14,780 nt of DNA from Methanobacterium sp. (GCA_019084405.1 JAHRFX010000081.1:1-14780); one strand, 5' to 3'. Counted from the first letter of the stretch, positions 6,293 through 14,667 are shown. Numbers and translations: made by a program. Notes: generated by a model from the sequence alone, not told the origin.

Positions 6293-8686
6293 GTGGCACC
6301 TAAAGAGTTGAAAAATGATTTTTGGAAATCTAAAGATATTAAAATCTCCTTTGGGGAGATTATTTACGATGGAGAGGATTCAGAAGAAAAAGAATCTGAA
6401 TTAGAAATGGGACCTACTCCCAAGCCTAATGTAACTGACCTCAGATCATGGGATATGAAATTATTAGATAGATATGAACCATTTTATGCTCCATTCTGTG
6501 ATATGTGCTGTTTATGTACTTATGGGAAATGTGATCTAACCGATGGTAAAAAAGGAGCATGTGGGATAGATATTAAAGCTCAACAAGCAAGAATTGTATT
6601 GCTGGCATGCTGTATTGGTGCAGCGGCACATTCTGCTCATGCAAGACATTTACTTGAACATCTAATTGAAAAAAAAGGCGAGGACTTCCCTATTGACCTG
6701 GGAATGAATATTGAGATAGAAGCCCCTATAATAAGGACTGTGGTAGGCATAATTCCTAAAAATCTGGGTGACTTGAGGGAAGCCATGGATTATATGGAAG
6801 AACAAAACCTGCACCTTCTCTCGGCATGTCATACTGGTCAGGAAGGCAGCAATATAGACTTTGAATCAAAAGCTTTGCACGCTGGTTTAATGGATAATCT
6901 GGGAAAAGAAATTGGAGATATCTCTCAAATAGTTGCTCTCAACCTTCCTAAAGGTGATGAAGATGCACCTCTGGTGGAGCTGGGTATGGGCACTATTGAT
7001 CGTGAAAAGCCAGTAGTGTTATGTATAGGCCATAATGTTTCCTCAGGAGCAGGTATAATTGATTATGTGGAAAATAACGCCCTGGAAGATAATATGGAAG
7101 TCTGTGGTATTTGTTGTGCAGCAATTGATATTTCCAGGTATAATCAACATGCTAAGGTCGTGGGACCCATCTCCAAACAACTTAAATTCATCAGGAGTGG
7201 GGTTGCAGATGTAATTGTGGTGGATGAACAGTGTATAAGGACTGATGTGGTGGAAGAAGCCCAAAAAAACCAGGCCAAATTAATTGCCACTACTGATAAA
7301 AGCTGTATGGGATTACCGGATATGACTAATGAAGATCCAGATAAAATAGTATCTCAACTGGTCAATAATCAAATTGAAGGGGCGCTTATTCTGGATCCAG
7401 ATAAAGTAGGGGAAGTGGCCACTAAAGTAGCCCTGAAAATATCTAAAGATCGTAAAAAACTAAAAATTTTACCTGAAATGGATGAAATTCAGGAAATGGC
7501 CAGTGAGTGTACGGAATGTGGATGGTGTACCAGGGTATGCCCCAACAGCCTTCCTATGATGGGTGCCATCCTGGAAGCAGGTAAGGGTGATTTCTCTAAA
7601 ATGGAGGAATTAAATGACAATGATATATGCTACAGCTGCGGTAGATGTGAACAGGAATGTGAAAGGGATCTCCCCATTATGTCCATGATGGCCCGGATTG
7701 GAGAAAACAAAATTAAAGAACAAAAATTCAACATCAGGGCAGGAAGAGGACCTATTCAGGATGTGGAAATAAGGAGGGTAGGGGCGCCTATTGTACTGGG
7801 GGACATACCGGGAGTTATTGCATTTGTGGGATGTACCAATTATCCTGATGGTGCAAGTGACGTGGCCCGGATGGCCGAAGAGTTTCTGGAACGAAATTAC
7901 ATAGTGGTCACCAGTGGCTGTGGAGCCATGTCCATTGGAGAATACAGGGATGAAGATGGTAAAACCCTTTATGAAAAGTACAGTGGAGATTTTGATGCTA
8001 AAGGACTGGTGAATGTAGGTTCCTGTGTATCTAATGCTCACATACCGGGAGCATGCATAAAAATTGCCAACATCTTTGCCAAAAAACCACTGGAAGGCAA
8101 CTTCGAGGAAATTGCTGATTACATTTTAAATCGGGTAGGGGCATGCGGTGTGGCCTGGGGCGCATACTCTCAAAAAGCAGCTGCAATTGCCACTGGAATA
8201 AATAGATGGGGAATACCCGTTGTTTTAGGCCCCCATGGAACAAAATACAGGAGGTTATTCCTGGGCAGGACAGATCTGGATGAAAAATGGAAAATCAATG
8301 ATATGAGAAATGTAACGGTGGTTCAGGGGGAGCCAGCCCCGGAACACCTTTTGTATGCTGCTGAAAATAGAGAAGAAGCAACAGTAGCAGTGGCTAAACT
8401 TTGCTTAAGGCCAAATGATACTTCTAAGGGCAGACAGCTCAAATTAAACCACTACATTGACATTCATCGGAAATACTTTGGAACAATCCCTGAAGACGTA
8501 TACAAATATATCCGGGTAGAAAAAGACATACCCATAACCTATAAAAAAGATATTAAAGCAATATTGGATGAGCGGGGATGGGCACCTAAGAAAATAATCT
8601 CGGAACCATCTATAAGAGATTTTAAAGGCCAATCTTCACCAGAGAATTTTAAAAATAAATCACATCCCAAAGCTGATGCTAAATAG
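6293..8686 (+). CDS. cdhA: CODH/ACS complex alpha subunit, Ni-Fe carbon monoxide dehydrogenase CdhA
   Basis: Catalytic subunit that interconverts CO2 and CO at a Ni-Fe-S C-cluster. In this lineage it mainly supplies the carbonyl of acetyl-CoA for biosynthesis. From the GTG at 6293 it has 797 residues, usual for archaeal CdhA. The cysteines at about 69, 72, 73, 75, 80 and 90 fit the B/D clusters. Two ferredoxin-type motifs, CTECGWCTRVCP (from 406) and CYSCGRCEQEC (from 446), give the extra E/F clusters typical of the archaeal alpha subunit. Later cysteines in GCTNYPDG (514), SGCGAMS (543), GSCVSN (578) and ACGVAWG (618) match the C-cluster region. GGTGAT at 6283-6288 precedes this GTG by four bases. 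A TTG at 6281 would begin two bases before that site, so I reject the longer version. It is the first gene of the operon. Confidence 0.95.
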   Translation: MAPKELKNDFWKSKDIKISFGEIIYDGEDSEEKESELEMGPTPKPNVTDLRSWDMKLLDRYEPFYAPFCDMCCLCTYGKCDLTDGKKGACGIDIKAQQARIVLLACCIGAAAHSAHARHLLEHLIEKKGEDFPIDLGMNIEIEAPIIRTVVGIIPKNLGDLREAMDYMEEQNLHLLSACHTGQEGSNIDFESKALHAGLMDNLGKEIGDISQIVALNLPKGDEDAPLVELGMGTIDREKPVVLCIGHNVSSGAGIIDYVENNALEDNMEVCGICCAAIDISRYNQHAKVVGPISKQLKFIRSGVADVIVVDEQCIRTDVVEEAQKNQAKLIATTDKSCMGLPDMTNEDPDKIVSQLVNNQIEGALILDPDKVGEVATKVALKISKDRKKLKILPEMDEIQEMASECTECGWCTRVCPNSLPMMGAILEAGKGDFSKMEELNDNDICYSCGRCEQECERDLPIMSMMARIGENKIKEQKFNIRAGRGPIQDVEIRRVGAPIVLGDIPGVIAFVGCTNYPDGASDVARMAEEFLERNYIVVTSGCGAMSIGEYRDEDGKTLYEKYSGDFDAKGLVNVGSCVSNAHIPGACIKIANIFAKKPLEGNFEEIADYILNRVGACGVAWGAYSQKAAAIATGINRWGIPVVLGPHGTKYRRLFLGRTDLDEKWKINDMRNVTVVQGEPAPEHLLYAAENREEATVAVAKLCLRPNDTSKGRQLKLNHYIDIHRKYFGTIPEDVYKYIRVEKDIPITYKKDIKAILDERGWAPKKIISEPSIRDFKGQSSPENFKNKSHPKADAK

Positions 8687-8705
8687 CCATGATGAGGTAG
8701 ATTAG

Positions 8706-9218
8706 ATGTATGAGAGAATTATCCCCTGGCAACCAACGGCCATTGCAGGACCTAAACAAGCTCTTTTAGTAACTCCCAAAACAGCCAAAATGATGATTAA
8801 AAGAGCAAAAAGGCCTCTTTTTGTGGTGGGGCCTATAATAAAAGAGGATCCTCTTTTAAAGTTAACTATTGACATTGCAAATAAGTGGAATATACCCATA
8901 GTAACTACGGGGGATGCTTATAAAACATTAAGGGATAGGGACACAAATTCCAATCCCTATGGAATAGTAGAGATTACCAATTTATTAAAAGATCCAGAAT
9001 GGAAGGGTGTAAATGGTGAAGGCCAGCATGACCTGGTAATGTTTATTGGGTGCATCTATTACATTGCTTCCCAGGGACTATCCACCTTGAAGCACTTTGC
9101 ACCACATCTTAAAACTTTAACCATATGTAAATTTTTCCATTCTAATGCAGATGCGTCCTTCCCTAATATGAAGGATGAAGAATGGTTAAACTATCTGGAA
9201 AAAATGAAAATCGCTTGA
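8706..9218 (+). CDS. cdhB: CODH/ACS complex epsilon subunit CdhB
   Basis: Small subunit that binds tightly to CdhA in the archaeal complex (alpha2-epsilon2). Its proposed role is in electron transfer or FAD interaction, and it is not itself catalytic. The 170-residue protein has the DHS-like NAD/FAD-binding fold features of the family: a conserved start with IPWQPTAIAGPK, a central GPIIKEDPLL region, VTTGDAYK and HDLVMFIGCIYYIASQGLS. GAGGT at 8694-8698, seven bases before the ATG, sets the start. The gap from cdhA is 19 bases, consistent with one message. Nothing is truncated. Confidence 0.92.
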   Translation: MYERIIPWQPTAIAGPKQALLVTPKTAKMMIKRAKRPLFVVGPIIKEDPLLKLTIDIANKWNIPIVTTGDAYKTLRDRDTNSNPYGIVEITNLLKDPEWKGVNGEGQHDLVMFIGCIYYIASQGLSTLKHFAPHLKTLTICKFFHSNADASFPNMKDEEWLNYLEKMKIA

Positions 9219-9273
9219 TGATAATTAATGTATAAAATTTTAAATTTATTTAGGTGTTTAATGGAGGAATTCA

Positions 9274-10671
9274 ATGTTTGAAGACATACCTGTTGATGTA
9301 AGCCCTATGTATGAAGGGGAAAGGATAAGATCCGCAAACATGTTTGTAGAACTGGCAGGTCCCAAGTCTATTGGTGCAGAACTGGTTCAAGTTGAAGATG
9401 ATGTGGAAAATGGAAAAATTCAGGTTATAGGCCCGGAATTAACTGAAATGAACCAGGGAGATATTTTCCCATTTGCTATAAATATCCAGATCCAGGGTGA
9501 AAAACTGGAAAAGGAATTAGAAGGTGTTATAGAACGAAGAATACACGAACTATGTAACTATGTTAAAGGATTCATGCACTTGAATCAAAGAGATCAAATC
9601 TGGTGTCGGGTAAGTACCGAAGCTTTAGAAGCTGGATTTAAATTAGAACATCTGGCTAAATCATTATCCATATTGTTTAGAGACGAATTCCCCATCATAG
9701 AAAAAATCTCCGTTACTCTTTTTACTGATAAAGAAGAAGTAGAATCTTTTTTAGAGATGGCCCGGGATGAGTATACTCAAAGAGATGCCAGATCTAGAGA
9801 GCTTTCTGATGAAGACGTGGATGTATTCTATGGTTGTTTGATGTGCCAGTCCTTTGCACCATCTCATATGTGTGTGGTTACTCCTGATAGAACTGCTCTT
9901 TGTGGAGCTATAAACTGGTTTGATTGCAGAGCTGCAGCTAAAATGGATCCTGATGGCCCTATATTTGAAATAGAAAAAGGGAAAGTTATTGATGCAGAAA
10001 AAGGTGAATACGAAAATGTAAATGCGGCGTTTTCAGAAAAATCCCAGGGTACTATAGAACGTGTATACATACACAGTGTATTCGAATATCCTCACACCTC
10101 CTGCGGATGTTTTGAAGCAGTAGCATTTTACATACCGGAATTGGATGGTATTGGCATAGTTGACCGGGATTTCAGAGGAGAAACTCCTTTAGGTATACCT
10201 TTCTCAGCAATGGCCGGGCAGTGCTCAGGTGGAAAGCAGGTGGAAGGGTTCACCGGTCTTTCCCTGGAATATATGAGATCTCCTAAGTTTCTTCAAGCAG
10301 ATGGTGGATATGGTCGTGTAATTTGGATGCCTAAAGCCATGAAAGATTCAGTACTGGAATTCATGCCGGAAGAAATGAGAGATAAGATTCCCACTGAAGA
10401 AGAGGCCACCAGCATTAATGAAATTAAAGATTTCATAACCAAGCACCAGCACCCGGTACTGGATTTAATAAAAGAATCTGAGACAGAATCAGCCAAGGAA
10501 GACATTGAAAAAGAAACTCCACAGGAAACAGAAGAAACAGAATATGAAACCATTCCTTCCATTCCGGTTACTATGGCTCCTGAAATTTCCATGCCAGCCG
10601 CCGGGGGAGTTAAGATCATCTTCAAAAACGCCAAAATATATGCAGAAAAAGTTATAATCAAGAGAAAATAG
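9274..10671 (+). CDS. cdhC: CODH/ACS complex beta subunit, acetyl-CoA synthase CdhC
   Basis: Catalytic subunit that condenses CO, a corrinoid-bound methyl group and coenzyme A into acetyl-CoA at the Ni-Ni-[4Fe-4S] A-cluster. The 465-residue protein is the short archaeal form, lacking the N-terminal CO-channel domain of bacterial AcsB. A-cluster ligands are visible: Cys188, Cys191, Cys200 and Cys210 in the FYGCLMC to ALCGAINWFDC segment, and the Cys277-Gly-Cys279 pair that in AcsB holds the distal nickel. PLGIPFSAMAGQCSGGKQVEGF and GRVIWMPK stretches follow. Residues about 398-440 form an acidic, low-complexity linker rich in Glu and Thr before a short conserved-looking C-terminal tail. GGAGG at 9263-9267 precedes the ATG. 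The stop codon lies inside a hairpin (10661-10691). Confidence 0.95.
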   Translation: MFEDIPVDVSPMYEGERIRSANMFVELAGPKSIGAELVQVEDDVENGKIQVIGPELTEMNQGDIFPFAINIQIQGEKLEKELEGVIERRIHELCNYVKGFMHLNQRDQIWCRVSTEALEAGFKLEHLAKSLSILFRDEFPIIEKISVTLFTDKEEVESFLEMARDEYTQRDARSRELSDEDVDVFYGCLMCQSFAPSHMCVVTPDRTALCGAINWFDCRAAAKMDPDGPIFEIEKGKVIDAEKGEYENVNAAFSEKSQGTIERVYIHSVFEYPHTSCGCFEAVAFYIPELDGIGIVDRDFRGETPLGIPFSAMAGQCSGGKQVEGFTGLSLEYMRSPKFLQADGGYGRVIWMPKAMKDSVLEFMPEEMRDKIPTEEEATSINEIKDFITKHQHPVLDLIKESETESAKEDIEKETPQETEETEYETIPSIPVTMAPEISMPAAGGVKIIFKNAKIYAEKVIIKRK

Positions 10672-10691
10672 TCTAAATGGCTATTTTCTTT
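10661..10691 (+). terminator. Hairpin over the cdhC stop codon, possible attenuator
   Basis: Bases 10661-10671 pair with 10681-10691 (GAAAATAG with CTATTTTC perfectly, extended by A-T, one G-U and A-T) around a nine-base loop. TTT-rich sequence follows directly. The stem includes the cdhC TAG stop (10669-10671). It resembles a weak hairpin-plus-U terminator or an RNA processing site and separates cdhABC from cooC-cdhDE. The operon probably reads through in part. Confidence 0.45.
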
Positions 10692-10721
10692 TAAATTTCA
10701 TTAAAACACTGATGTGATTAT

Positions 10722-11486
10722 GTGATAATAGCAGTAAGTGGAAAAGGGGGAACAGGTAAAACCATGGTGTCATCCACCCTGGTGAAACTATTGTCTACCA
10801 CCGGTAAGGATGTTCTGGCTATTGATGCCGATCCAGATTCTAATCTTCCAGAAGCTTTAGGGGTTTTGGTAGATAAAACGGTAGGTGACGTAAGAGAAGA
10901 ATTAAAAAAAGACACTGCCGCAGGTAACATACCACCCGGTGCCAATAAGTGGGATATCCTGGACTATAAAATTATGGAATCAGTAATTGAAACGCAGGGA
11001 TTTGATCTTCTGGTTATGGGAAGGCCGGAAGGAAGTGGATGTTACTGTGCCGTTAATAGCATGTTACGAAAAATTATAGAAACCCTTTCTTCCAATTATG
11101 ACTACATAATAATTGATACTGAAGCTGGACTGGAGCACTTAAGTCGTAGAACTACCCACAATGTGGATATCATGCTGGTTGTCACAGATCCATCACACAG
11201 GGGAATATTAACTGCAGATAGAATCGGTGAATTGGCACAAGAATTAGAAATTAACTTTAAAAAGCTTTATTTAATACTCAATCGACTTAAAAAAGAAGAT
11301 GAGGAAGATTTGAAACAAAAAATATCACAAATTGGCCTGGAACTGGCCGGGGTAATTTATGAAGATCCTCTAATATCTGAGTTTGACATGGCAGGTAAAC
11401 CTTTAATTAATTTACCTGATGATTCTGATTCAGTTAATGCAGTAAGAAGGATATTGAGTACGGCCTTAAATTTTAATGAGGAATAA
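10722..11486 (+). CDS. cooC: CooC-type nickel-handling maturation ATPase for CODH/ACS
   Basis: MinD/SIMIBI-class ATPase that in the CooC/AcsF family binds nickel and assists its insertion into the C- or A-cluster. The 254-residue protein starts with the deviant Walker A SGKGGTGKT (6-14). It has DADPDSNLPEALG (about 37-49), a Cys107-Tyr-Cys109 pair in GSGCYCAVNS matching the CXC metal-binding and dimer motif of CooC, and YIIIDTEAGLEHLSRRT, a Walker B-like segment. Start: GTG at 10722 after TGTGAT (10713-10718). An out-of-frame ATG at 10720 is followed at once by TGA. It lies 50 bases after cdhC and 22 bases before cdhD, inside the operon that makes its clients. Whether it serves CdhA, CdhC or both cannot be read from sequence. 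Confidence 0.92.
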   Translation: MIIAVSGKGGTGKTMVSSTLVKLLSTTGKDVLAIDADPDSNLPEALGVLVDKTVGDVREELKKDTAAGNIPPGANKWDILDYKIMESVIETQGFDLLVMGRPEGSGCYCAVNSMLRKIIETLSSNYDYIIIDTEAGLEHLSRRTTHNVDIMLVVTDPSHRGILTADRIGELAQELEINFKKLYLILNRLKKEDEEDLKQKISQIGLELAGVIYEDPLISEFDMAGKPLINLPDDSDSVNAVRRILSTALNFNEE

Positions 11487-11508
11487 TTTATGAAAAGGAT
11501 GTGGGTTT

Positions 11509-12666
11509 ATGGATAAAATGACACAGCTTCTTAAGCTACTCGAAAATACAAAATCAATAGAAATTAATGATTTTAGGATGGATTTTGATGAACTTGAGCT
11601 ACAACTAATGCCGGCTGTCCAGCAAGTAGTTCAACAAGCAGTTCAAACCAGAAAAGCTGCTAGTGAAGTTTTACCAATGGAAGATTTTAAACCGCCGATT
11701 CAGGACTATCCTGGAAAAGTCGCCGAAGTTCAACTGGGGAAAGGAAGCCGAAAGCCAGTGTATTTAGGAGGTCAACAGGCTTTATATCGATTTGAAGAAG
11801 CACAACCCAATGCTCCGGTGGTAACTTTTGATGTATTTGATATTCCCATGCCGGGTCTTCCTCGACCTATACGGGAACATTTCTCAGATGTAATGGATCA
11901 CCCGGGAGAATGGGCTAAAAAAGCAGTTAAGGAATTTGGGGCCAATATGGTAACCATTCATCTTATCGGAACCGGGCCTAAAGTTATGGATAAATCACCC
12001 CGAGAGGCAGCTAATGATATTGAAGAAGTACTCCAGGCAGTGGATGTTCCCCTGGTAATAGGGGCTTCCGGAGACCCGGTTAAAGATCCACTGGTATTAG
12101 AAAAAGCTGCTGAAGCTGCCCAGGGTGAAAGATGTCTATTAGCATCGGCTAACCTTGATCTGGACTATCAAAAAGTAGCACAGGCCGCTGTGAATAATGA
12201 CCATGCGGTACTTTCCTGGTCCATAACTGATGTTAATATGCAAAAAACCCTGAATCGCTATCTCTTAAAAGAAGGACTGACTCAAAATGACATTGTCATG
12301 GACCCCACTACCTGTGCTTTAGGTTATGGTATTGAATTTTCAATTGACATAATGACCAGAACCAGATTAGCAGCATTAAAAGGCGATACCGACCTGCAGA
12401 TGCCCATGTCATCAGGAACCACCAACGCCTGGGGATCCAGAGAAGCATGGATGAAAAAAGAGGAATGGGGACCTACTGATTATAGGGGACCTATCTGGGA
12501 AATTTTTACTGGCCTGACCATGATGCTCAATGGGGTGGATATCTTCATGATGCTCCACCCGACTTCAGTTAAATTACTCCGGGAAATAGGGGGAACTTTT
12601 GTCAAGGACTACATGACTACAGATCTCCCGGATATAAGTGATTGGATAACTCAACTGGAGGGCTAA
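11509..12666 (+). CDS. cdhD: CODH/ACS complex delta subunit, small corrinoid iron-sulfur protein subunit CdhD
   Basis: Small subunit of the corrinoid/Fe-S protein that accepts the methyl group from tetrahydromethanopterin and, with CdhE, presents it to CdhC. It has 385 residues: an N-terminal helical arm of about 70 residues with Gln/Val-rich stretches (QQVVQQAVQ), then a TIM-barrel domain with VTFDVFDIPMPGLPRPIR, MVTIHLIGTGP, VPLVIGASGDP and DPTTCALGYGIEFS segments typical of the family. There is no Fe-S cysteine cluster, as expected for this subunit. The ribosome-binding site is weak (GGATGTGGG). A tiny eight-codon frame at 11490-11516, preceded by GAGG, overlaps this start and might couple translation. 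An in-frame ATG three codons later (11518) is the only close alternative. Confidence 0.94.
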   Translation: MDKMTQLLKLLENTKSIEINDFRMDFDELELQLMPAVQQVVQQAVQTRKAASEVLPMEDFKPPIQDYPGKVAEVQLGKGSRKPVYLGGQQALYRFEEAQPNAPVVTFDVFDIPMPGLPRPIREHFSDVMDHPGEWAKKAVKEFGANMVTIHLIGTGPKVMDKSPREAANDIEEVLQAVDVPLVIGASGDPVKDPLVLEKAAEAAQGERCLLASANLDLDYQKVAQAAVNNDHAVLSWSITDVNMQKTLNRYLLKEGLTQNDIVMDPTTCALGYGIEFSIDIMTRTRLAALKGDTDLQMPMSSGTTNAWGSREAWMKKEEWGPTDYRGPIWEIFTGLTMMLNGVDIFMMLHPTSVKLLREIGGTFVKDYMTTDLPDISDWITQLEG

Positions 12667-12696
12667 AGCTTAAAGTAATTTGAAGGAGGTTTAAAT

Positions 12697-14070
12697 TTGA
12701 AAGTTACTGCTATGGATATTTATAAACTTCTCCCTAAAACCAACTGTGAGGACTGTGGGGAGGCATCATGTATGGCATTTGCCACTAAATTATCAGAAAA
12801 AGAAACTGATTTAAAATTATGCACTCCCCTTGATCCAGAAGGAATGGAAAAACTGGAAAAAATACTCGCTCCTGCAGTAAGGGAAGTAACAATTGGAAAA
12901 GGAGACAAACAGGTAATTATTGGTGGAGACGAAGTATTATACCGGTATGAACTTACTTACTACAATCCCACTGCCCTGGTAATTGATGTTCACGATGAAT
13001 TAGAAGAAAGTGAACTGGAAGAAAGGATAAAAATAATAGAAAACACGGAATTTGAAAGAACCGGTGAATTATTGACCCTGGATGCTATTGCCGTACGTAA
13101 TAAATCTGGAGACCGCCAAAAGTTTATTAAAACAGTATCCCGACTTAAAAATTCTGTTTATCCTTTAATTTTATGTACTATGGATCCCGATAATATGAAA
13201 GCAGCATTGGAAGTGGTGGGGGACGAAAGGCCATTAATCTATGCTGCTACTGAGAACAATCTAGAAGAAATGGCTAAACTGGCCCTGGATTATCAATGTC
13301 CGGTTGCATTGTTTGTACCCGGGGATCTGGAAAAGATGAAGCAACTCTCCCACAGTCTGAGATCCCAGGGAATTAAAGACATAGTGCTTGATCCGGGAAC
13401 ATTTGTAGGGGATGGAATTGGAGATACCCTGGATAATTTTGTAATGATTAGAAGACTGGCTGTGGAAGAAAAAGATGAGGATTTCCGTTTCCCTATTATG
13501 GGAATACCTGCATTGATGAGATTAGGTAGTAAGGAAGATTCGGTTACTAAAGGCATAAAAGAGGCTACTGTAGCTGCTACCATGCTCAATAAGTATGCCG
13601 ACATGCTTATATTTAACGGAACGGATATATGGGAATTAATACCAGTACTTACTTTGAGACAGGGATTATTTACTGATCCACGTAAACCACAGGCTGTAGA
13701 TGCAGGGTTGTACGAGTTTGGTGATGTGAGTGAAGATTCCCCGGTAGTATTAACCACTAATTTTGCTCTCACCTACTATACTGTTGAAGGGGACTTAAAA
13801 TCAGGAAAAGCTAATACATACCTATTAGTACTGGACACTGAAGGACGAGCAGTAGATGTATCGTTGGCTGGTGGACAATTAAATGGTAAATCAGTTGCAG
13901 ATCTTATTAAAGAAACAGATATAGAAAATAAGGTTAATCATAAGAAAATGATTATTCCCGGATTAGCTGCACCGGTAAGTGGTGAAATTGAAGATGATAG
14001 CGGTTGGGAAGTAGCAGTGGGGCCTAGAGATTCTTCTGCAGTACCGGACTACCTTCTGGAAAAACTTTAA
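12697..14070 (+). CDS. cdhE: CODH/ACS complex gamma subunit, large corrinoid iron-sulfur protein subunit CdhE
   Basis: Large corrinoid protein subunit; a [4Fe-4S] cluster in its N-terminal domain reactivates the oxidised cobalt. It has 457 residues: an N-terminal Fe-S domain with Cys17, Cys20, Cys25 and Cys42 (NCEDCGEASC and LKLC), a central TIM barrel (about 80-340) and a C-terminal corrinoid-binding domain (about 345-457, containing GGQLNGKSVADL and IIPGLAAPVSGEIE). Start: TTG at 12697, six bases after GGAGGT (12685-12690). The next in-frame ATG (12712) lies 21 bases from that site, so TTG is preferred. It follows cdhD by 30 bases. A hairpin plus T8 run covers its end (14058-14089). Confidence 0.94.
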   Translation: MKVTAMDIYKLLPKTNCEDCGEASCMAFATKLSEKETDLKLCTPLDPEGMEKLEKILAPAVREVTIGKGDKQVIIGGDEVLYRYELTYYNPTALVIDVHDELEESELEERIKIIENTEFERTGELLTLDAIAVRNKSGDRQKFIKTVSRLKNSVYPLILCTMDPDNMKAALEVVGDERPLIYAATENNLEEMAKLALDYQCPVALFVPGDLEKMKQLSHSLRSQGIKDIVLDPGTFVGDGIGDTLDNFVMIRRLAVEEKDEDFRFPIMGIPALMRLGSKEDSVTKGIKEATVAATMLNKYADMLIFNGTDIWELIPVLTLRQGLFTDPRKPQAVDAGLYEFGDVSEDSPVVLTTNFALTYYTVEGDLKSGKANTYLLVLDTEGRAVDVSLAGGQLNGKSVADLIKETDIENKVNHKKMIIPGLAAPVSGEIEDDSGWEVAVGPRDSSAVPDYLLEKL

Positions 14071-14089
14071 TCTGGTTTTCCTTTTTTTT
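14058..14089 (+). terminator. Hairpin plus T8 run between cdhE and the ferredoxin gene
   Basis: GGAAAA (14058-14063) pairs with TTTTCC (14076-14081) around a 12-base loop that contains the cdhE TAA stop, followed directly by eight T (14082-14089). The layout is like an intrinsic terminator and may reduce, without abolishing, transcription of the ferredoxin gene 19 bases further on. Confidence 0.45.
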
Positions 14090-14107
14090 AGAATAAATGG
14101 TGTTTAA

Positions 14108-14572
14108 ATGAAAACATTGATGGTACTTAATCCCAAACGTTGCAGCGAATGCCAGGATTGTATTAATGCCTGTAAAAGAGAACATGGAGTGGCCAGAGCA
14201 AAAAAAATAGGTAATATGCCTGTTTTTTGTTTGCAATGTCATCCTGAAAAGGCACCCTGTGCTAGAATATGTCCCACCGGGGCCATAAAAGAATACGATA
14301 AAACATTGATGGTTGATGAGAAATCATGCATCATGTGTAGACTATGTATGATTGCCTGTCCGGTGGGTATGCTGGTAATTGACGAGGAAAAAAAATCTGT
14401 TCAAAAATGTACTCTCTGTATGGATTCAGACAAGATAATTCCAGCATGTGTGGATGCATGTAAGGATAATGTTTTGAAAATATTCTCCATTGAAGAACTG
14501 GAGGAACTAAAAAAAGATCTAAAGTTTACTGAGATATTAGAAGAAGCTATGAGATCATACAAAACCAATTAA
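14108..14572 (+). CDS. CooF/HycB-like ferredoxin with four [4Fe-4S] sites
   Basis: Electron-transfer protein, 154 residues with 16 clustered cysteines: 12/15/18/22, 41/44/51/55, 74/77/80/84 and 101/104/114/118. The spacing fits four [4Fe-4S] clusters in the fold of CooF, HycB and DmsB-type subunits. The third group (CIMCRLCMIACP) is a classic ferredoxin motif. As the last gene of the CODH/ACS operon it probably carries low-potential electrons to CdhA for CO2 reduction, linked to a hydrogenase or ferredoxin pool; the partner is inferred, not seen. GGTG at 14099-14102 precedes the ATG. No signal peptide is visible, so it is cytoplasmic. The acidic and lysine-rich C-terminal helix (EELEELKKDLK) may be a docking part. 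Confidence 0.85.
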   Translation: MKTLMVLNPKRCSECQDCINACKREHGVARAKKIGNMPVFCLQCHPEKAPCARICPTGAIKEYDKTLMVDEKSCIMCRLCMIACPVGMLVIDEEKKSVQKCTLCMDSDKIIPACVDACKDNVLKIFSIEELEELKKDLKFTEILEEAMRSYKTN

Positions 14573-14600
14573 TTTCTTAGTTTGAGTGATTAATAGTTAC

Positions 14601-14616
14601 TTTTTTATATTTTATC
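14601..14616 (+). terminator. U-rich terminator of the CODH/ACS operon
   Basis: T6 at 14601-14606 followed by TATATTTTAT lies 30 bases after the ferredoxin stop codon and is a typical archaeal U-rich stop signal. The same bases could be read as a TATA box for an RNA starting near 14632. Confidence 0.45.
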
Positions 14617-14622
14617 TCAGAC

Positions 14623-14667
14623 CTGAAAGAATACTATGACTTCTGTAAGTCATAGATGAATTTTCAG
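14623..14667 (+). other. Extended hairpin of unknown function
   Basis: CTATGACTT (14634-14642) and AAGTCATAG (14647-14655) form a perfect nine-base-pair stem with a four-base loop. After a small internal loop, CTGAAA (14623-14628) pairs with TTTCAG (14662-14667), and GAC/GTC can add three more pairs across a bulge. It lies beyond the operon's U-run and before an outward TATA box. It could be a small RNA, the end of the operon transcript, or a protein-binding site. Confidence 0.4.

Noticed and set aside
7610..8041. Minus-strand frame of 143 codons inside cdhA
   Set aside because: Opposite an intact catalytic gene; Ser/Thr/His-rich composition typical of antisense translation.
10293..10661. 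Minus-strand frame of 122 codons opposite the end of cdhC
   Set aside because: It is the complement of the Glu/Thr-rich linker of CdhC, which gives a Ser/Val/Met-rich low-complexity product.
13293..13772. Long minus-strand frame of 159 codons inside cdhE
   Set aside because: It is the shadow of a well-recognised gene, with Ser/Pro-rich composition and no ribosome-binding site or motif.
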